NCBI GenBank assembly: GCA_029251505.1
Contig: JAQXDG010000189.1
Location: 1-33,717, forward strand
Length of the DNA: 33,717 nucleotides
Reading direction: 5' to 3'
Source of the DNA: Glaciecola sp.
GTDB lineage: Bacteria; Pseudomonadota; Gammaproteobacteria; Enterobacterales; Alteromonadaceae
The position numbers were made by a program, and so were the translations under genes. The notes beneath the pieces were generated by a model. It ran no database searches. It saw only the letters and a list, made by a program, of their open reading frames with translations, and had not been told where the DNA came from. Shown here piece by piece: positions 8,387 through 18,275 of the stretch; the stretch's first letter is position 1; every line of letters begins with the position of its first letter.

Positions 8387-8474
8387 TTTACTAAAAAAAT
8401 GGTTACAATATCGTGGCAATTTGACAGATCCTATGTATTATCATTGTTAATGCAATGTTAATCATTGAGAGAGT

Positions 8475-10151
8475 ATGCCAATTAATAATAATAAAAGTGA
8501 AACCACGATGACAGAATTTAAATCCCCGCTAGCAATGTTATATTACTGGGAAAGTCAGCACGCCAATGACGTGTATTTACGTCAACCAATTAATGGGGTG
8601 ATTAAAAATTTTACCTGGGCTGAATTTGGCCAAGAAGTGCGTAAAGTTGCAGCAGGCTTGCAGGCATTAAACTTACCTAAAGGTAGTCGGATTTGTATCT
8701 TTTCTAAAAACTGCGCTGAGTGGTTTATTACCGATTTAGGGATCATGATGGCAGGGCACATATCGGTGCCTATTTTTGCTACTGCTGGTGGTGAAACCGT
8801 TAATTATGTATTAGAACATGCTGATGTGCAGTTAATGTTCGTCGGTAAATTAGATAAAATGGAAAAGGCGGTTGCGCCCATTCCTGATAGCATGGCAACG
8901 GTGAGTTTTCCATATGAAGGGATCCCAGCCAAGACTTCATGGGCTGATTTTACTAATGTTGAGCCGATTGTTGGGACTCCGGATATTCAGCAAGATGACT
9001 TGATGACGATTATTTATACATCAGGGTCAACAGGGCAACCGAAGGGCGTGATGCACAGTTTTGGTACTATTAATTGGGCTGCGAGTTCATGTCTTACTCA
9101 GCTTGATAGCAACCAATCGGACAGAGTCATGAGTTATTTGCCTCTCGCACACATTACTGAACGAGTCATTATTGAATTAGCGAGTTTGTATTCAGGCATG
9201 CAAGTCACGTTCGTCGAATCACTCGATACGTTCAATCATGATGTCTGCGGCGCACAACCCACGTTATTTGTCTCAGTGCCACGTTTGTGGACGAAGTTTC
9301 AAATGGGTGTATTGTCTAAAATGCATCAAAATAAGTTAAATATTTTACTTAGCATTCCCATTGTTAAAGGCATTATCGCTAAAAAAATCCGTAATAAAAT
9401 GGGCATTAATCAAGCGCGCTTGTGTGCTTCAGGTTCTGCGCCGTTAGCGCCATCGGTGATTAGATGGTTTGAAAAATTAGGTGTCAATATTTGTGAAGGC
9501 TGGGGGATGACCGAAAATGCTGCGTTTGGGACTTCCGCGGTACCATTTCGTTCAGACAAAGTTGGTACGATTGGACAGGCTTATGATGGCGTGGATATTC
9601 GGATTTCCGATGAAGGTGAAATTCAAGTCAAAGCACCTTGTGTGATGCTAGGATATTATTTGGATCCTGAGCAAACAGCTGAAACCATGACTGATGATGG
9701 TTATTTGCGCACCGGTGATAAAGGCGAAATGGATACTGAAGGCTTTGTAAAAATCACAGGCAGGCTAAAAGAAATATTCAAAACTTCTAAAGGTAAATAC
9801 GTTGTCCCTGCACCTATTGAATCTATCATCGTTGAAAATACAAATATTGAGCAGGTGTGTGTGACAGGAGGCGATCTTCCTCAGCCGTTGGCGTTGATGG
9901 TCTTGTCTCAAGATGCGCAGCATTTATCCAAACATGAACTTAAAGCATCATTGTTGCACACGATGGAACAGGTGAATAAGCAAGTGGAAAGTCATATGAA
10001 ACTGGATCATTTTATTGTGATGTCAGAAGAGTGGACGATTGATAATGAACTGCTAACACCAACTTTAAAAGTAAAACGACATGTATTGGAAGAACGTTTT
10101 CAGAGTGTTATTTTAGCTGAGCATTCTAGCAAAATTACCTTTATTGATTAG
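8475..10151 (+). CDS. Long-chain acyl-CoA synthetase (AMP-binding)
   Basis: This enzyme activates long-chain fatty acids to acyl-CoA through an acyl-adenylate. The P-loop-like motif IYTSGSTGQPKGVMHSF lies at about residues 180-196. It is followed by YLPLAHITER, GWGMTENAAFG (A5 region), LRTGDKGEM (A7) and GRLKEIFKTSKGKYV (A8/A10 lysine region). At 558 residues it is of usual length for the bacterial FAA1-like branch, distinct from classical FadD. ATG at 8475 has GAGAGAG just before it. ATG at 8508, beginning MTEFKSPL, is an alternative start. TTGACA at 8421-8426 could be a -35 element, but I see no good -10. The gene is followed by a strong terminator. Confidence 0.92.
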   Translation: MPINNNKSETTMTEFKSPLAMLYYWESQHANDVYLRQPINGVIKNFTWAEFGQEVRKVAAGLQALNLPKGSRICIFSKNCAEWFITDLGIMMAGHISVPIFATAGGETVNYVLEHADVQLMFVGKLDKMEKAVAPIPDSMATVSFPYEGIPAKTSWADFTNVEPIVGTPDIQQDDLMTIIYTSGSTGQPKGVMHSFGTINWAASSCLTQLDSNQSDRVMSYLPLAHITERVIIELASLYSGMQVTFVESLDTFNHDVCGAQPTLFVSVPRLWTKFQMGVLSKMHQNKLNILLSIPIVKGIIAKKIRNKMGINQARLCASGSAPLAPSVIRWFEKLGVNICEGWGMTENAAFGTSAVPFRSDKVGTIGQAYDGVDIRISDEGEIQVKAPCVMLGYYLDPEQTAETMTDDGYLRTGDKGEMDTEGFVKITGRLKEIFKTSKGKYVVPAPIESIIVENTNIEQVCVTGGDLPQPLALMVLSQDAQHLSKHELKASLLHTMEQVNKQVESHMKLDHFIVMSEEWTIDNELLTPTLKVKRHVLEERFQSVILAEHSSKITFID

Positions 10152-10185
10152 GCGATATTTGATTCGTTGTTGCAATAAATAACAA

Positions 10186-10228
10186 AAAGCCCTTGCTGGT
10201 TGTGCTGACACACATTCACAAGGGCTTT
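10186..10228. terminator. Bidirectional Rho-independent terminator
   Basis: AAAGCCCTTG (10186-10195) pairs with CAAGGGCTTT (10219-10228). A run of A precedes and a T-rich stretch follows, so it can work in both directions between the convergent acyl-CoA synthetase and dUTPase genes. The loop holds a small inner stem, TGTG/CACA. Confidence 0.85.
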
Positions 10229-10266
10229 ATTTATGTTGGTATGAGGAGGGGCTGGTTTTACTCCTA

Positions 10267-10920
10267 TTATTGCGGATAGCGCTGTTTCAATTCTGCATAT
10301 ACGGCATCGGCATAATTAGCTATGTTAGCATCAAGCGCTGCGAGCACATCGAATAAATGTTCATTGTCTTCGCGACCGTGCCACTCTTTATGATACGTCC
10401 CTTCTTTATAGCCATGATCTTGACGGAAAAAATTCAAGATGTTTTTACCGACATATTGTTCGAATAACGTATCGCTTGTCATCTCACACTGTTCAATAAT
10501 CACCATAAATAAACCCACATCAAAACGCTTAGCGGCTGCTAAACCGGTCATTAGCTCTAGATTATCGAGTAACGATTGTGCACCAAATGCATAGTTGTAG
10601 CCATCAAACGTGACTGTCTCGTTTGGACTTGCTAATTCTTGAGCGATTGCAGTTGCGCTTGCTGAAATATCACCATTGAACTTGATAATGATATGGGATA
10701 GTGCAAAATGCCAAATGTCGACGCATTCCATTTGTAATTGTGGCAAGTCTTTGTCTTGTGCTTTCCACCATTTCCAACCATGATGCTCAATTGCTTCAAC
10801 GGACTCGACCATGGCTGCGCGCATAAAGCCATATCCGGCATCAATCCATTGTGGGTTTACTTTGGTGTTCATTTTGTGTTGCAGTTCAAGCATAGTCGCA
10901 AGTTGTTGAGCGTTGAGCAT
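10267..10920 (-). CDS. Dimeric all-alpha dUTP diphosphatase
   Basis: The enzyme hydrolyses dUTP to dUMP and pyrophosphate, keeping uracil out of DNA and feeding dTMP synthesis. It belongs to the all-helical dUTPase_2/MazG-like fold, not the trimeric Dut fold. The metal-binding acidic motifs are visible: MVESVEAIEHHGWKWW (ExxE) and, later, QMECVDIWHFALSH (ExxxD). The start at 10920 (MLNAQQLATMLELQ) gives 217 residues, typical of the family. A longer frame to 10986 adds 22 residues without family character. The gene is divergent from recC across an intergenic region with a LexA-like box. A role in limiting DNA damage fits that context. Confidence 0.85.
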   Translation of the reverse strand: MLNAQQLATMLELQHKMNTKVNPQWIDAGYGFMRAAMVESVEAIEHHGWKWWKAQDKDLPQLQMECVDIWHFALSHIIIKFNGDISASATAIAQELASPNETVTFDGYNYAFGAQSLLDNLELMTGLAAAKRFDVGLFMVIIEQCEMTSDTLFEQYVGKNILNFFRQDHGYKEGTYHKEWHGREDNEHLFDVLAALDANIANYADAVYAELKQRYPQ

Positions 10921-11058
10921 ATTATTCTCAGTCAGTGATAAATTAGACTTAGTGTAAACCTTTTCGGGTATTCGGTTAAGACACAAATGGCAAATAAATT
11001 ATTTTGCTAAAACTGATCTTGCATAAGCGCCGAGGATCATGTTTACTTAAGATGTTAA

Positions 11059-11074
11059 CTGTATAAATATACAT
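11059..11074. promoter_or_regulatory. Candidate LexA (SOS) box between dUTPase gene and recC
   Basis: CTGTATAAATATACAT matches the gammaproteobacterial LexA consensus CTGT-N8-ACAG at all but the last base, with the usual AT-rich centre. It lies 80 bases before the recC ATG and 138 bases before the dUTPase start, inside the only promoter region for the recCBD operon. Overlapping TATA-like sequences there could be -10 elements. It is a single site found by eye, so chance occurrence in AT-rich DNA is possible. Confidence 0.45.
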
Positions 11075-11154
11075 GTATAGCATTTGTGCGATTTGGTTAA
11101 ATTATGCACAGCGAATTCTTTGCTTTTACTTAGATTAAACAGGAAATTTTGCCT

Positions 11155-14100
11155 ATGTTTCATGTTGTACCCTCGAATAAACAAGAGTTATTGACCCAAG
11201 TGTTAATCGCTTTTATTCAAGATGACTACGCTGCAAATAAACGGCACGTGTTTGATGCGTCGTCTATTGTTGTTGAGAGTCAAGGGATGAAGCATTACCT
11301 TAATATGGAAATTGCTAAACAGACGGGTTTAGCAATGAATATTGATTATCCGTTAGTATCGCGTGAAATATATCGTATTTGTAGGTTGGTGTTAGGCGAT
11401 GATGTACCTCATGATTCTCCTTATAAACGCGAGTATTTAGTGTGGAATATTTACGGTATTTTGCAATCTGATGCATTTTTAGAACAGCCTCAGGCAACAC
11501 TCGCTAATGCTTACTGGCAATCGCAAAATGACCCTAATTTACAATGTTTTCGTTTAGCAAAACAAGTTGCTGATATCTTTGAGCAATACTCAATTTATCG
11601 AAGTGATTGGTTAGCGCAGTGGGAGCAAGGTAATACATTAGGCTTGTCTGATGCTTTAGAGCCTTGGCAGCAACTCATTTGGCAAATGTTGACCGAGCAC
11701 AACGCACAACATCCGGCGCAATTAAGAACAGCTGCCATTGCAGGTTTAGCGAATGCAACGGGTTCACTGCCTAATCCATTGTATATTTTTGCTGTGAATA
11801 CTTTGTCACCAACACAAATTACATTTTTTTCTGAACTTGCCAAACACACTGATGTGTATTTATTTTTCCTTAATCCCTGTAGTGAATACTGGGGGGATTT
11901 GGTGAGTGATAAGGCCGCATTAAAACGACAATTAGCCAGTAGTATTGAGATATTACAAGCTGAAGAGCAGCGCCATCCGTTACTTGCAAACCTTGGTAGC
12001 CAGGGGCGGGCACTGTTTAATCAATTACAAGACATACATTATCCGGATATTACGGACAACCAATTATTCATTGCCCCTGAGCTCGATGACTACAAAACGA
12101 CGTCTATCTTACATACGATCCAAGCTGATATCGCATCGGGTATGCTCAACCCAACGGCAATCAATTCAGCAGAACCGGACCGCTCATTACAAATTCATAG
12201 CTGTTACAGCCCCGTGCGTGAAGTTCAAGTATTACATGATGAGTTATTACGAATTTTACAACATGATCCGAGTATTCAACCCCACGAAATATTAGTCATG
12301 TGTCCGTCAGTTGAAGAATACGCACCATTTGTGAATAGTGTATTTCGACCAGTACATAAACCTCAAGCACCAGGCTCGCCACAATTAGTGTGTTCGATTG
12401 CTGATCGTGCACCTTTAGACTGTGAATCTGCGGTCATGATGTTTTTGGATATGCTGGAATTACCAGACAGCCGTTTTTCAGTATTAAAAATTATAGATTA
12501 TCTGCATATCCCAATGGTCCAAACAAAGCTGACATTGACACCTGATGAGCTGTCAATGTGTCAACTGTGGTTAGAACAAGCAAACATTAAATGGGGAGTC
12601 AATGCTGCACATAAAAATGGCATATTGCACACTCAAGACAGTGATGAAATCTATTCTTGGGAATGGGGTTTACAACGTTTAGCATTAGGTTGTTTGCACA
12701 GTGGTGCTGCAGGGCAGCCTGCTAATTATGATTATGTCATTGCAATTGAGGGATTAAACACGCGAGTGTTGGCAAAATTATTAGTGTTAATTGAACAGCT
12801 CAAACACTTTCGAAATGCGTTGACGGGGGCAAAAAGCATTGCTCAATGGGTAGTGTTGTTACAAGAAATGTTAGCTGACTTGTTTGCTAGCCCTAATCAA
12901 GAAGAAGAAGTACTCAAGACCATTCACCAGGCGGTTGTGGATTTAGGCAAGCAAGTCGAATTTGCTGGCTATGAGGGGATGCTAGAGCTGGCGATTATTC
13001 GAGAAAGTTTGACCGATAGATTTTCTATTCCTGATGCACTTAACCAATTTTTAACCGGTCAAGTTACGTTTAGCTCCATGGTGCCAATGCGAAGTGTTCC
13101 GTTTAAAATGATTTGTATTTTGGGGTTGAATGACGGTGTATTTCCGCGTGTATCAGCACCTAATAGCATTGACTTGATGGCTTTTAGTCCGCCCCAACCA
13201 GGAGACCGCTCACGTAGGAATGAAGATCGGTACTTATTTTTAGAAGCTATTTTATCAGCCAGGGAATATTTATATCTCAGTTATCAAGGACAGAGTGTCA
13301 AAGATAACCAAACTCTAGAGCCGAGCTTAGTCCTGCAAGAATTTATTGATTATCTTAACCGAAAATTCACTACGCCAGAGCGTTTTGCTGAAACCGTGAT
13401 TCAGGTTCAGCCTCTCCAGCCATTTAGCACTTCATTATTTGATACTTCATCTGAACTCTACCATGCAAAAGGCTCATATGATCAAGGCTGGTTATCCTTA
13501 GCTCTGCATCAATCGCATCGGCAGGCAGTCTCTCATTTAGATGTACACAAAAATATTTATATTGATGAACCTGATTTGATCAATCTGTTAAAAAATCCGT
13601 TCAAGTTATTAGTTAATCAGCAATATCAAATATTTTTAGATGAGTTTATTAATCTCAATACGGATATTGAACCATTTAATTTGGATGCGCTTACCAAAGA
13701 TAAGCTGTTAAGTGTTGCTGTATCACAAGGACAGTTAATCGCAGCAGGAGCGGTTGTTGATGCCCTTGATGCCCTTGATGATTATCGACAGCCTTTAATT
13801 AATCGCGGGGATATCTCAAGTTGGATGCTTGAGAATACAGATATGAAGCCTTATGAACAGGCAGCAGAGAATATAGCGCAAGCATTCAGTGGAGTAAATT
13901 TAACGACTGAAATTCGGCATATACATTTACACAAAACAGTACAAAATGTGCCATTTTATATTCAAGCTAGTGTTGCGATGGATCCTGAGTATCGAACGGA
14001 TACACTGATCCACAAAGAAGGGCCGACGGCGAAAAGACCTGAGTTCAGTTTAGCTGTGTTGTTTAGACACTGTCTTAAATTATGTTATTTTAAGCAGACT

Positions 14101-14571
14101 GGAGACACGACATTACGCTATTTAAAAGCCAAAACCGTAGCAAAACAAGCCACTTTTGGTATCGAATCAGTGACTATTCCCTCTGAGCATATCAGCTTAG
14201 CTGATGCCGAAGAGCTGATAGAGCTGTTACTCAGCGTCTATTATCATGCATTACAAACACCGACATTTGTACATTTGGCGTTGCACAATGACTTACAAGC
14301 AAAACTACCGGATGAGGCAACCTGCTATAGTGAAATCCCCAATGTGGCGTATTTATTAGATAATTTTGGGGAGCAACGACAAGATAAATTCAGCGGGATG
14401 AAATGGTTTTTAAATACCTATTGTACATGGTTATTTCCCCATGGTTTCAAGCATCAAGATATTGATTTAATGTTGTTATCGCGTCTGTATTTACATCCCC
14501 TTATTCAACAAGCGGTGTCCGGCGCATTTGTTGTACCAGATAAAAAACCTAAAAAAGGAGCGAGCAAATGA
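11155..14571 (+). CDS. recC: Exodeoxyribonuclease V subunit RecC
   Basis: RecC is the Chi-recognising scaffold subunit of the RecBCD helicase-nuclease, which resects double-strand breaks and loads RecA. The 1138 residues compare with 1122 in E. coli. The N-terminus MFHVVPSNKQELL matches the usual RecC opening, and family segments VESQGMKHYLNMEIAKQTG, CYSPVREVQVLHDELL and MVPMRSVPFKMICILGLNDG are present. RecC carries a degenerate helicase and nuclease fold, so no Walker A is expected. ATG at 11155 has AGGA at 11141-11144. An in-frame TTG six bases earlier is less likely. The stop overlaps the recB start in ATGA, implying translational coupling. Confidence 0.95.
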   Translation: MFHVVPSNKQELLTQVLIAFIQDDYAANKRHVFDASSIVVESQGMKHYLNMEIAKQTGLAMNIDYPLVSREIYRICRLVLGDDVPHDSPYKREYLVWNIYGILQSDAFLEQPQATLANAYWQSQNDPNLQCFRLAKQVADIFEQYSIYRSDWLAQWEQGNTLGLSDALEPWQQLIWQMLTEHNAQHPAQLRTAAIAGLANATGSLPNPLYIFAVNTLSPTQITFFSELAKHTDVYLFFLNPCSEYWGDLVSDKAALKRQLASSIEILQAEEQRHPLLANLGSQGRALFNQLQDIHYPDITDNQLFIAPELDDYKTTSILHTIQADIASGMLNPTAINSAEPDRSLQIHSCYSPVREVQVLHDELLRILQHDPSIQPHEILVMCPSVEEYAPFVNSVFRPVHKPQAPGSPQLVCSIADRAPLDCESAVMMFLDMLELPDSRFSVLKIIDYLHIPMVQTKLTLTPDELSMCQLWLEQANIKWGVNAAHKNGILHTQDSDEIYSWEWGLQRLALGCLHSGAAGQPANYDYVIAIEGLNTRVLAKLLVLIEQLKHFRNALTGAKSIAQWVVLLQEMLADLFASPNQEEEVLKTIHQAVVDLGKQVEFAGYEGMLELAIIRESLTDRFSIPDALNQFLTGQVTFSSMVPMRSVPFKMICILGLNDGVFPRVSAPNSIDLMAFSPPQPGDRSRRNEDRYLFLEAILSAREYLYLSYQGQSVKDNQTLEPSLVLQEFIDYLNRKFTTPERFAETVIQVQPLQPFSTSLFDTSSELYHAKGSYDQGWLSLALHQSHRQAVSHLDVHKNIYIDEPDLINLLKNPFKLLVNQQYQIFLDEFINLNTDIEPFNLDALTKDKLLSVAVSQGQLIAAGAVVDALDALDDYRQPLINRGDISSWMLENTDMKPYEQAAENIAQAFSGVNLTTEIRHIHLHKTVQNVPFYIQASVAMDPEYRTDTLIHKEGPTAKRPEFSLAVLFRHCLKLCYFKQTGDTTLRYLKAKTVAKQATFGIESVTIPSEHISLADAEELIELLLSVYYHALQTPTFVHLALHNDLQAKLPDEATCYSEIPNVAYLLDNFGEQRQDKFSGMKWFLNTYCTWLFPHGFKHQDIDLMLLSRLYLHPLIQQAVSGAFVVPDKKPKKGASK

Positions 14572-17500
14572 ATCATACGGCATTAAGTTCAGTAACCCAT
14601 GCAACTGCTCCTGTTTTTTTACCTTTAGATGTTCAAGCATTGCCATTAGCACATCGACATTTAATTGAAGCGAGTGCCGGCACAGGGAAAACTTTTAATA
14701 TCACTCGAATCGCAATTAAGGTTTTATTAGTTAAAAAAATATCAATTACTCAGCTATTGATAGTGACCTTTACCAAAGCCGCGACACAAGAATTGCGTGC
14801 GCGTATCGCCCAGACACTGCAAGAGTTTATTGGGATGTTAGAGGGAGAACCTAGTGACTGGGACCCGTTGTTAACGCATATTATTAGTACTGACATCACT
14901 ATTTCGGTTGAGAATGCGCTGAAAATGTTGAAGGTAGCCGTGTTTGAAATGGACGAGGCGGCTATTTTTACGATTAATAGTTTTTGCGGGCGCATGTTGA
15001 CCCAATCCTCTTTTTTAACCCATCATCCATTCGATCAGGCGATTATTGATGATAGTGAATCCATTTATATTGAGGTGATTCAAGATTGGTTTTTACAGCA
15101 ACAGTCACATCCACCAATGCGCAGTGCTCTGAGAGATATGGGAGTAGAAACCCCAACTAAATACTTTGAAACCTACAAGACGATTTTACTGAGTACGTTA
15201 CCAGTCGAATATCCGACTGAGTCTTCAATAGCCGCGTTGTCACAACGCTCTGGGCAATTGATTTTTGATGCTTTAGCGCCTCAAAGAGCTGCGTTTGCCG
15301 AGGAGCTTAAGCCTCATGTTGCGCTTATTCAAGCTTATTTCGACGCAAAAAAGAAAGACATTATAGTGCATCAGGTACTTGACTGGTGCAATGGCATTGA
15401 GTTTAGTGATATTACTGCTCTATTAGGTGTGATGCTCCATGGTACCGCGATAAAAGGTTATATCAAGACCTTGGGCGTTAATGATCCTGATGCTCTCATT
15501 GATATTTTCAAAGAGTTTCATAATGTAGTGAAAAAGAGTTTTTATACGTATAACAAACGCTTTACTGAGCTGTCTGAAAATATAGCTGCTATCGAACTCA
15601 TCGCTGATTCTCTAGTGACGATTAAGGCATTGGCTAGTACCGAAAAAAGACGCTGCGGTGTGCTTGATCATTCTGATACGGTGTCTTTGTTTTCTCAACA
15701 AATAGTAGATGGGAATGCACAACTGATTAGTTCAATTCAAGCTCAATTTCCGATTGCATTAATTGATGAATTTCAAGATACCGATGCGGATCAATATGCT
15801 ATTTTCCAACATGTTTATCCGAATGATGATCCAAGCTTAATGCTATTAATGATTGGCGATCCGAAACAAGCAATTTATGGGTTTCGCGGCGGGGATGTAT
15901 TCACTTACCTAAAGGCTGTGAATGATGCTAATTATCATTGGAGTATGGACACGAACTATCGTTCTACTGAGTCGGTAGTTAATGGTTATAATACCTTGTT
16001 CTATGGTTTATCTGTGCCACAGTATCGGATCCAAGATCTGCAATTATGGGCACAGCAGCAAACGACAATCAGTCATGATGATGCCATTGGCATTTTACCC
16101 ACACCTGAGCAGGGTTTGTTTGATTACGGGATCCAATATAATTGGATTCTGGCTACAACTAAGGCGAAAGCAAATAATACCCCTTTACATGATCCATTAT
16201 CCCAATCGGGTACGCATTTTTTTGCTCTAAGTGCAGACAACATCGATATACAGCATCCTGTAACACAAGATAAATTTACAGCAATCAAATTAATGTCTCA
16301 ATGGGTCGCACAAGAAGTGCAACGGCTTTTAACGAGTGCATCTCTAGGGGATAAGTTAGTCGCTCCTGCTGATATTGCCATTTTGGTAAATAATCGCTCA
16401 CAAGGGCAAATCATCAAAAAAATATTTGTTAATTGTGGCTTGAACAGCGTTATTTTAAGTGATCGCACGTCCATTTTTGCCTCAGACCAAGCAACTAATT
16501 TATACCGGTTCCTTAATGGGATCGTAAACTTTAATCAAGACCGAGCATTTAAAGCGATGCTCGGTACTGATTTAATGGGGCTGGAGCGTGAAACGTTATA
16601 TGAGATTGAAAATGATCTGAATACAATTGATCAATATAAATTGATAGCACATGATTTACTTCAACGTTGGCAGCGTGATGGTGTGATGGCAATGCTGACT
16701 TTTGTATTAAAAAATAATTTCACGATATACGGTCAAAGTGATGAAGTTGAACGTGTTATTTCCAATTATATGCAATTGGCTGAGATACTGAATGAAGTAG
16801 AACGCACTCAGTCATTAGTGACAATGACGGTGACATTTTTATACGAAAAATTAGCACAAAAAAATGAAGCAGATAGTTATTGTCAGCGACTTGAATCGGA
16901 TGATGCATTAATCAAAATTGTTACGATTCACGGGTCTAAAGGTCTCGAATACCCTATTGTATTTGTGCCATTTGATAGTTTTGGTAAAGAAAAAATCATC
17001 TCAGATAGTAATAAATTTTGTACTTATTATGATATTGAAGTGCAAGAGAAACGACATTTCCTAGGACGAGTTCCCCATATTGAAGCCCAACAAACAGAAC
17101 AACTCAGCCGAGAAGCCATCAGGCTACTATATGTTGCAATTACTCGTGCTGCTCATCGGTGTTATTTAGGCTATCAAGATATCCATCATTATCGCAACTC
17201 CGCCATTCATTACATTCTTTCGGAAGTGGGATCTGAGCAGCAATTATCCGCTCATGCATACATGGATACTCTCGCTAAGCACGAGCCTGATGTATTTGCT
17301 TATCATGCTGTACCTGACAGTATCAGTCTAGAGAAAATGAAATCGACTAGCACCAAGCCTGTATTAGCGGCATTGGAATATGCAGGGAAAACGCAATCGC
17401 AATGGCAAGTTTTTTCATATTCGAAATTATTAAAACATAATGTTCAAATTGATTTAAATGAAAAATCACATGCGGATGATACTGCAATTTTTTCACCCAA

Positions 17501-18275
17501 TGCTCAGGTTACGGATAATGAGAGTGCTTCAATTCGCTTTACGTTGACGAAAGGGGCGGGGGCAGGGAACTTATTACATAATGTATTAGAAAAAAGTGAT
17601 TTTACCCAGCCATTTGAAAATGAACTCGTTAATCAAGAGTTCAAGGAGTATTTAGCCGCTGATATAGAGCAGGCACCCGCGGTTATTGACTGGTTAAATG
17701 AGGTTGTTCGTACACCATTAATTAATCCATTTTCTGGTTCGACCTTTACGTTACAACAAATAACTATGCGCCAAACATTGCGAGAGCCACAGTTTTATTT
17801 TCCTTTAACGGATACTTCAATTGAATCTTTGACCCAATTGCTCAAATTTCATCGCGGGATGCATGTATCGATAGCTTCACTTCAGCGAAAGTTACAAGGG
17901 ATGATGCAGGGTTTTATTGATTTAATTTTTGAGGTTGATGGTAAGTATTATGTTTCCGACTATAAATCTACGCATCTAGGCAATTCATTTGCAAGTTATT
18001 CTCACGATGCACTGTTACATGATATTCAGTCACATCATTATGATTTACAGTATTTAATCTACATATGGGTATTACATAATTTGTTATCACAACGAATTGC
18101 AGATTACGATCCGCAAATACACCTTGGTGGAGTGTATTATTTATATTTACGTGGCATGTCGCCTCAAGCACCAACGCACAGTGGTGTGTATTACCGAGAA
18201 ATTACCCAACAAGATATATCAGCGTTACATAACACGTTTGCCAGTAGCAAGAATACAGAAGGTAAACAATCATGA
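14568..18275 (+). CDS. recB: Exodeoxyribonuclease V subunit RecB
   Basis: RecB is the 3'-5' SF1 helicase and only nuclease of RecBCD. All helicase motifs are visible: Walker A EASAGTGKTFNI (35-42), LIVTFTKAATQELRARI, Walker B IDEFQDTDADQY, GDPKQAIYGFRGGD, TNYRSTESVV, IHGSKGLEYPIVFVPF and LLYVAITRAAHR. The C-terminal nuclease keeps its active site: histidine in GNLLHNVLEKSDF, aspartate in QGFIDLIFEVDG, and DYK at 1131-1133, with YDLQYLIYIW after it. At 1235 residues it is slightly longer than E. coli RecB (1180). It overlaps recC before it and recD after it by four bases each. No ptrA lies between recC and recB, unlike E. coli. Confidence 0.97.
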   Translation: MNHTALSSVTHATAPVFLPLDVQALPLAHRHLIEASAGTGKTFNITRIAIKVLLVKKISITQLLIVTFTKAATQELRARIAQTLQEFIGMLEGEPSDWDPLLTHIISTDITISVENALKMLKVAVFEMDEAAIFTINSFCGRMLTQSSFLTHHPFDQAIIDDSESIYIEVIQDWFLQQQSHPPMRSALRDMGVETPTKYFETYKTILLSTLPVEYPTESSIAALSQRSGQLIFDALAPQRAAFAEELKPHVALIQAYFDAKKKDIIVHQVLDWCNGIEFSDITALLGVMLHGTAIKGYIKTLGVNDPDALIDIFKEFHNVVKKSFYTYNKRFTELSENIAAIELIADSLVTIKALASTEKRRCGVLDHSDTVSLFSQQIVDGNAQLISSIQAQFPIALIDEFQDTDADQYAIFQHVYPNDDPSLMLLMIGDPKQAIYGFRGGDVFTYLKAVNDANYHWSMDTNYRSTESVVNGYNTLFYGLSVPQYRIQDLQLWAQQQTTISHDDAIGILPTPEQGLFDYGIQYNWILATTKAKANNTPLHDPLSQSGTHFFALSADNIDIQHPVTQDKFTAIKLMSQWVAQEVQRLLTSASLGDKLVAPADIAILVNNRSQGQIIKKIFVNCGLNSVILSDRTSIFASDQATNLYRFLNGIVNFNQDRAFKAMLGTDLMGLERETLYEIENDLNTIDQYKLIAHDLLQRWQRDGVMAMLTFVLKNNFTIYGQSDEVERVISNYMQLAEILNEVERTQSLVTMTVTFLYEKLAQKNEADSYCQRLESDDALIKIVTIHGSKGLEYPIVFVPFDSFGKEKIISDSNKFCTYYDIEVQEKRHFLGRVPHIEAQQTEQLSREAIRLLYVAITRAAHRCYLGYQDIHHYRNSAIHYILSEVGSEQQLSAHAYMDTLAKHEPDVFAYHAVPDSISLEKMKSTSTKPVLAALEYAGKTQSQWQVFSYSKLLKHNVQIDLNEKSHADDTAIFSPNAQVTDNESASIRFTLTKGAGAGNLLHNVLEKSDFTQPFENELVNQEFKEYLAADIEQAPAVIDWLNEVVRTPLINPFSGSTFTLQQITMRQTLREPQFYFPLTDTSIESLTQLLKFHRGMHVSIASLQRKLQGMMQGFIDLIFEVDGKYYVSDYKSTHLGNSFASYSHDALLHDIQSHHYDLQYLIYIWVLHNLLSQRIADYDPQIHLGGVYYLYLRGMSPQAPTHSGVYYREITQQDISALHNTFASSKNTEGKQS

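Noticed and set aside
8421-8450. TTGACA at 8421-8426 as promoter of the acyl-CoA synthetase gene
   Set aside because: No convincing -10 lies 16-18 bases away; TATTAT at 8436 is only nine bases from it.
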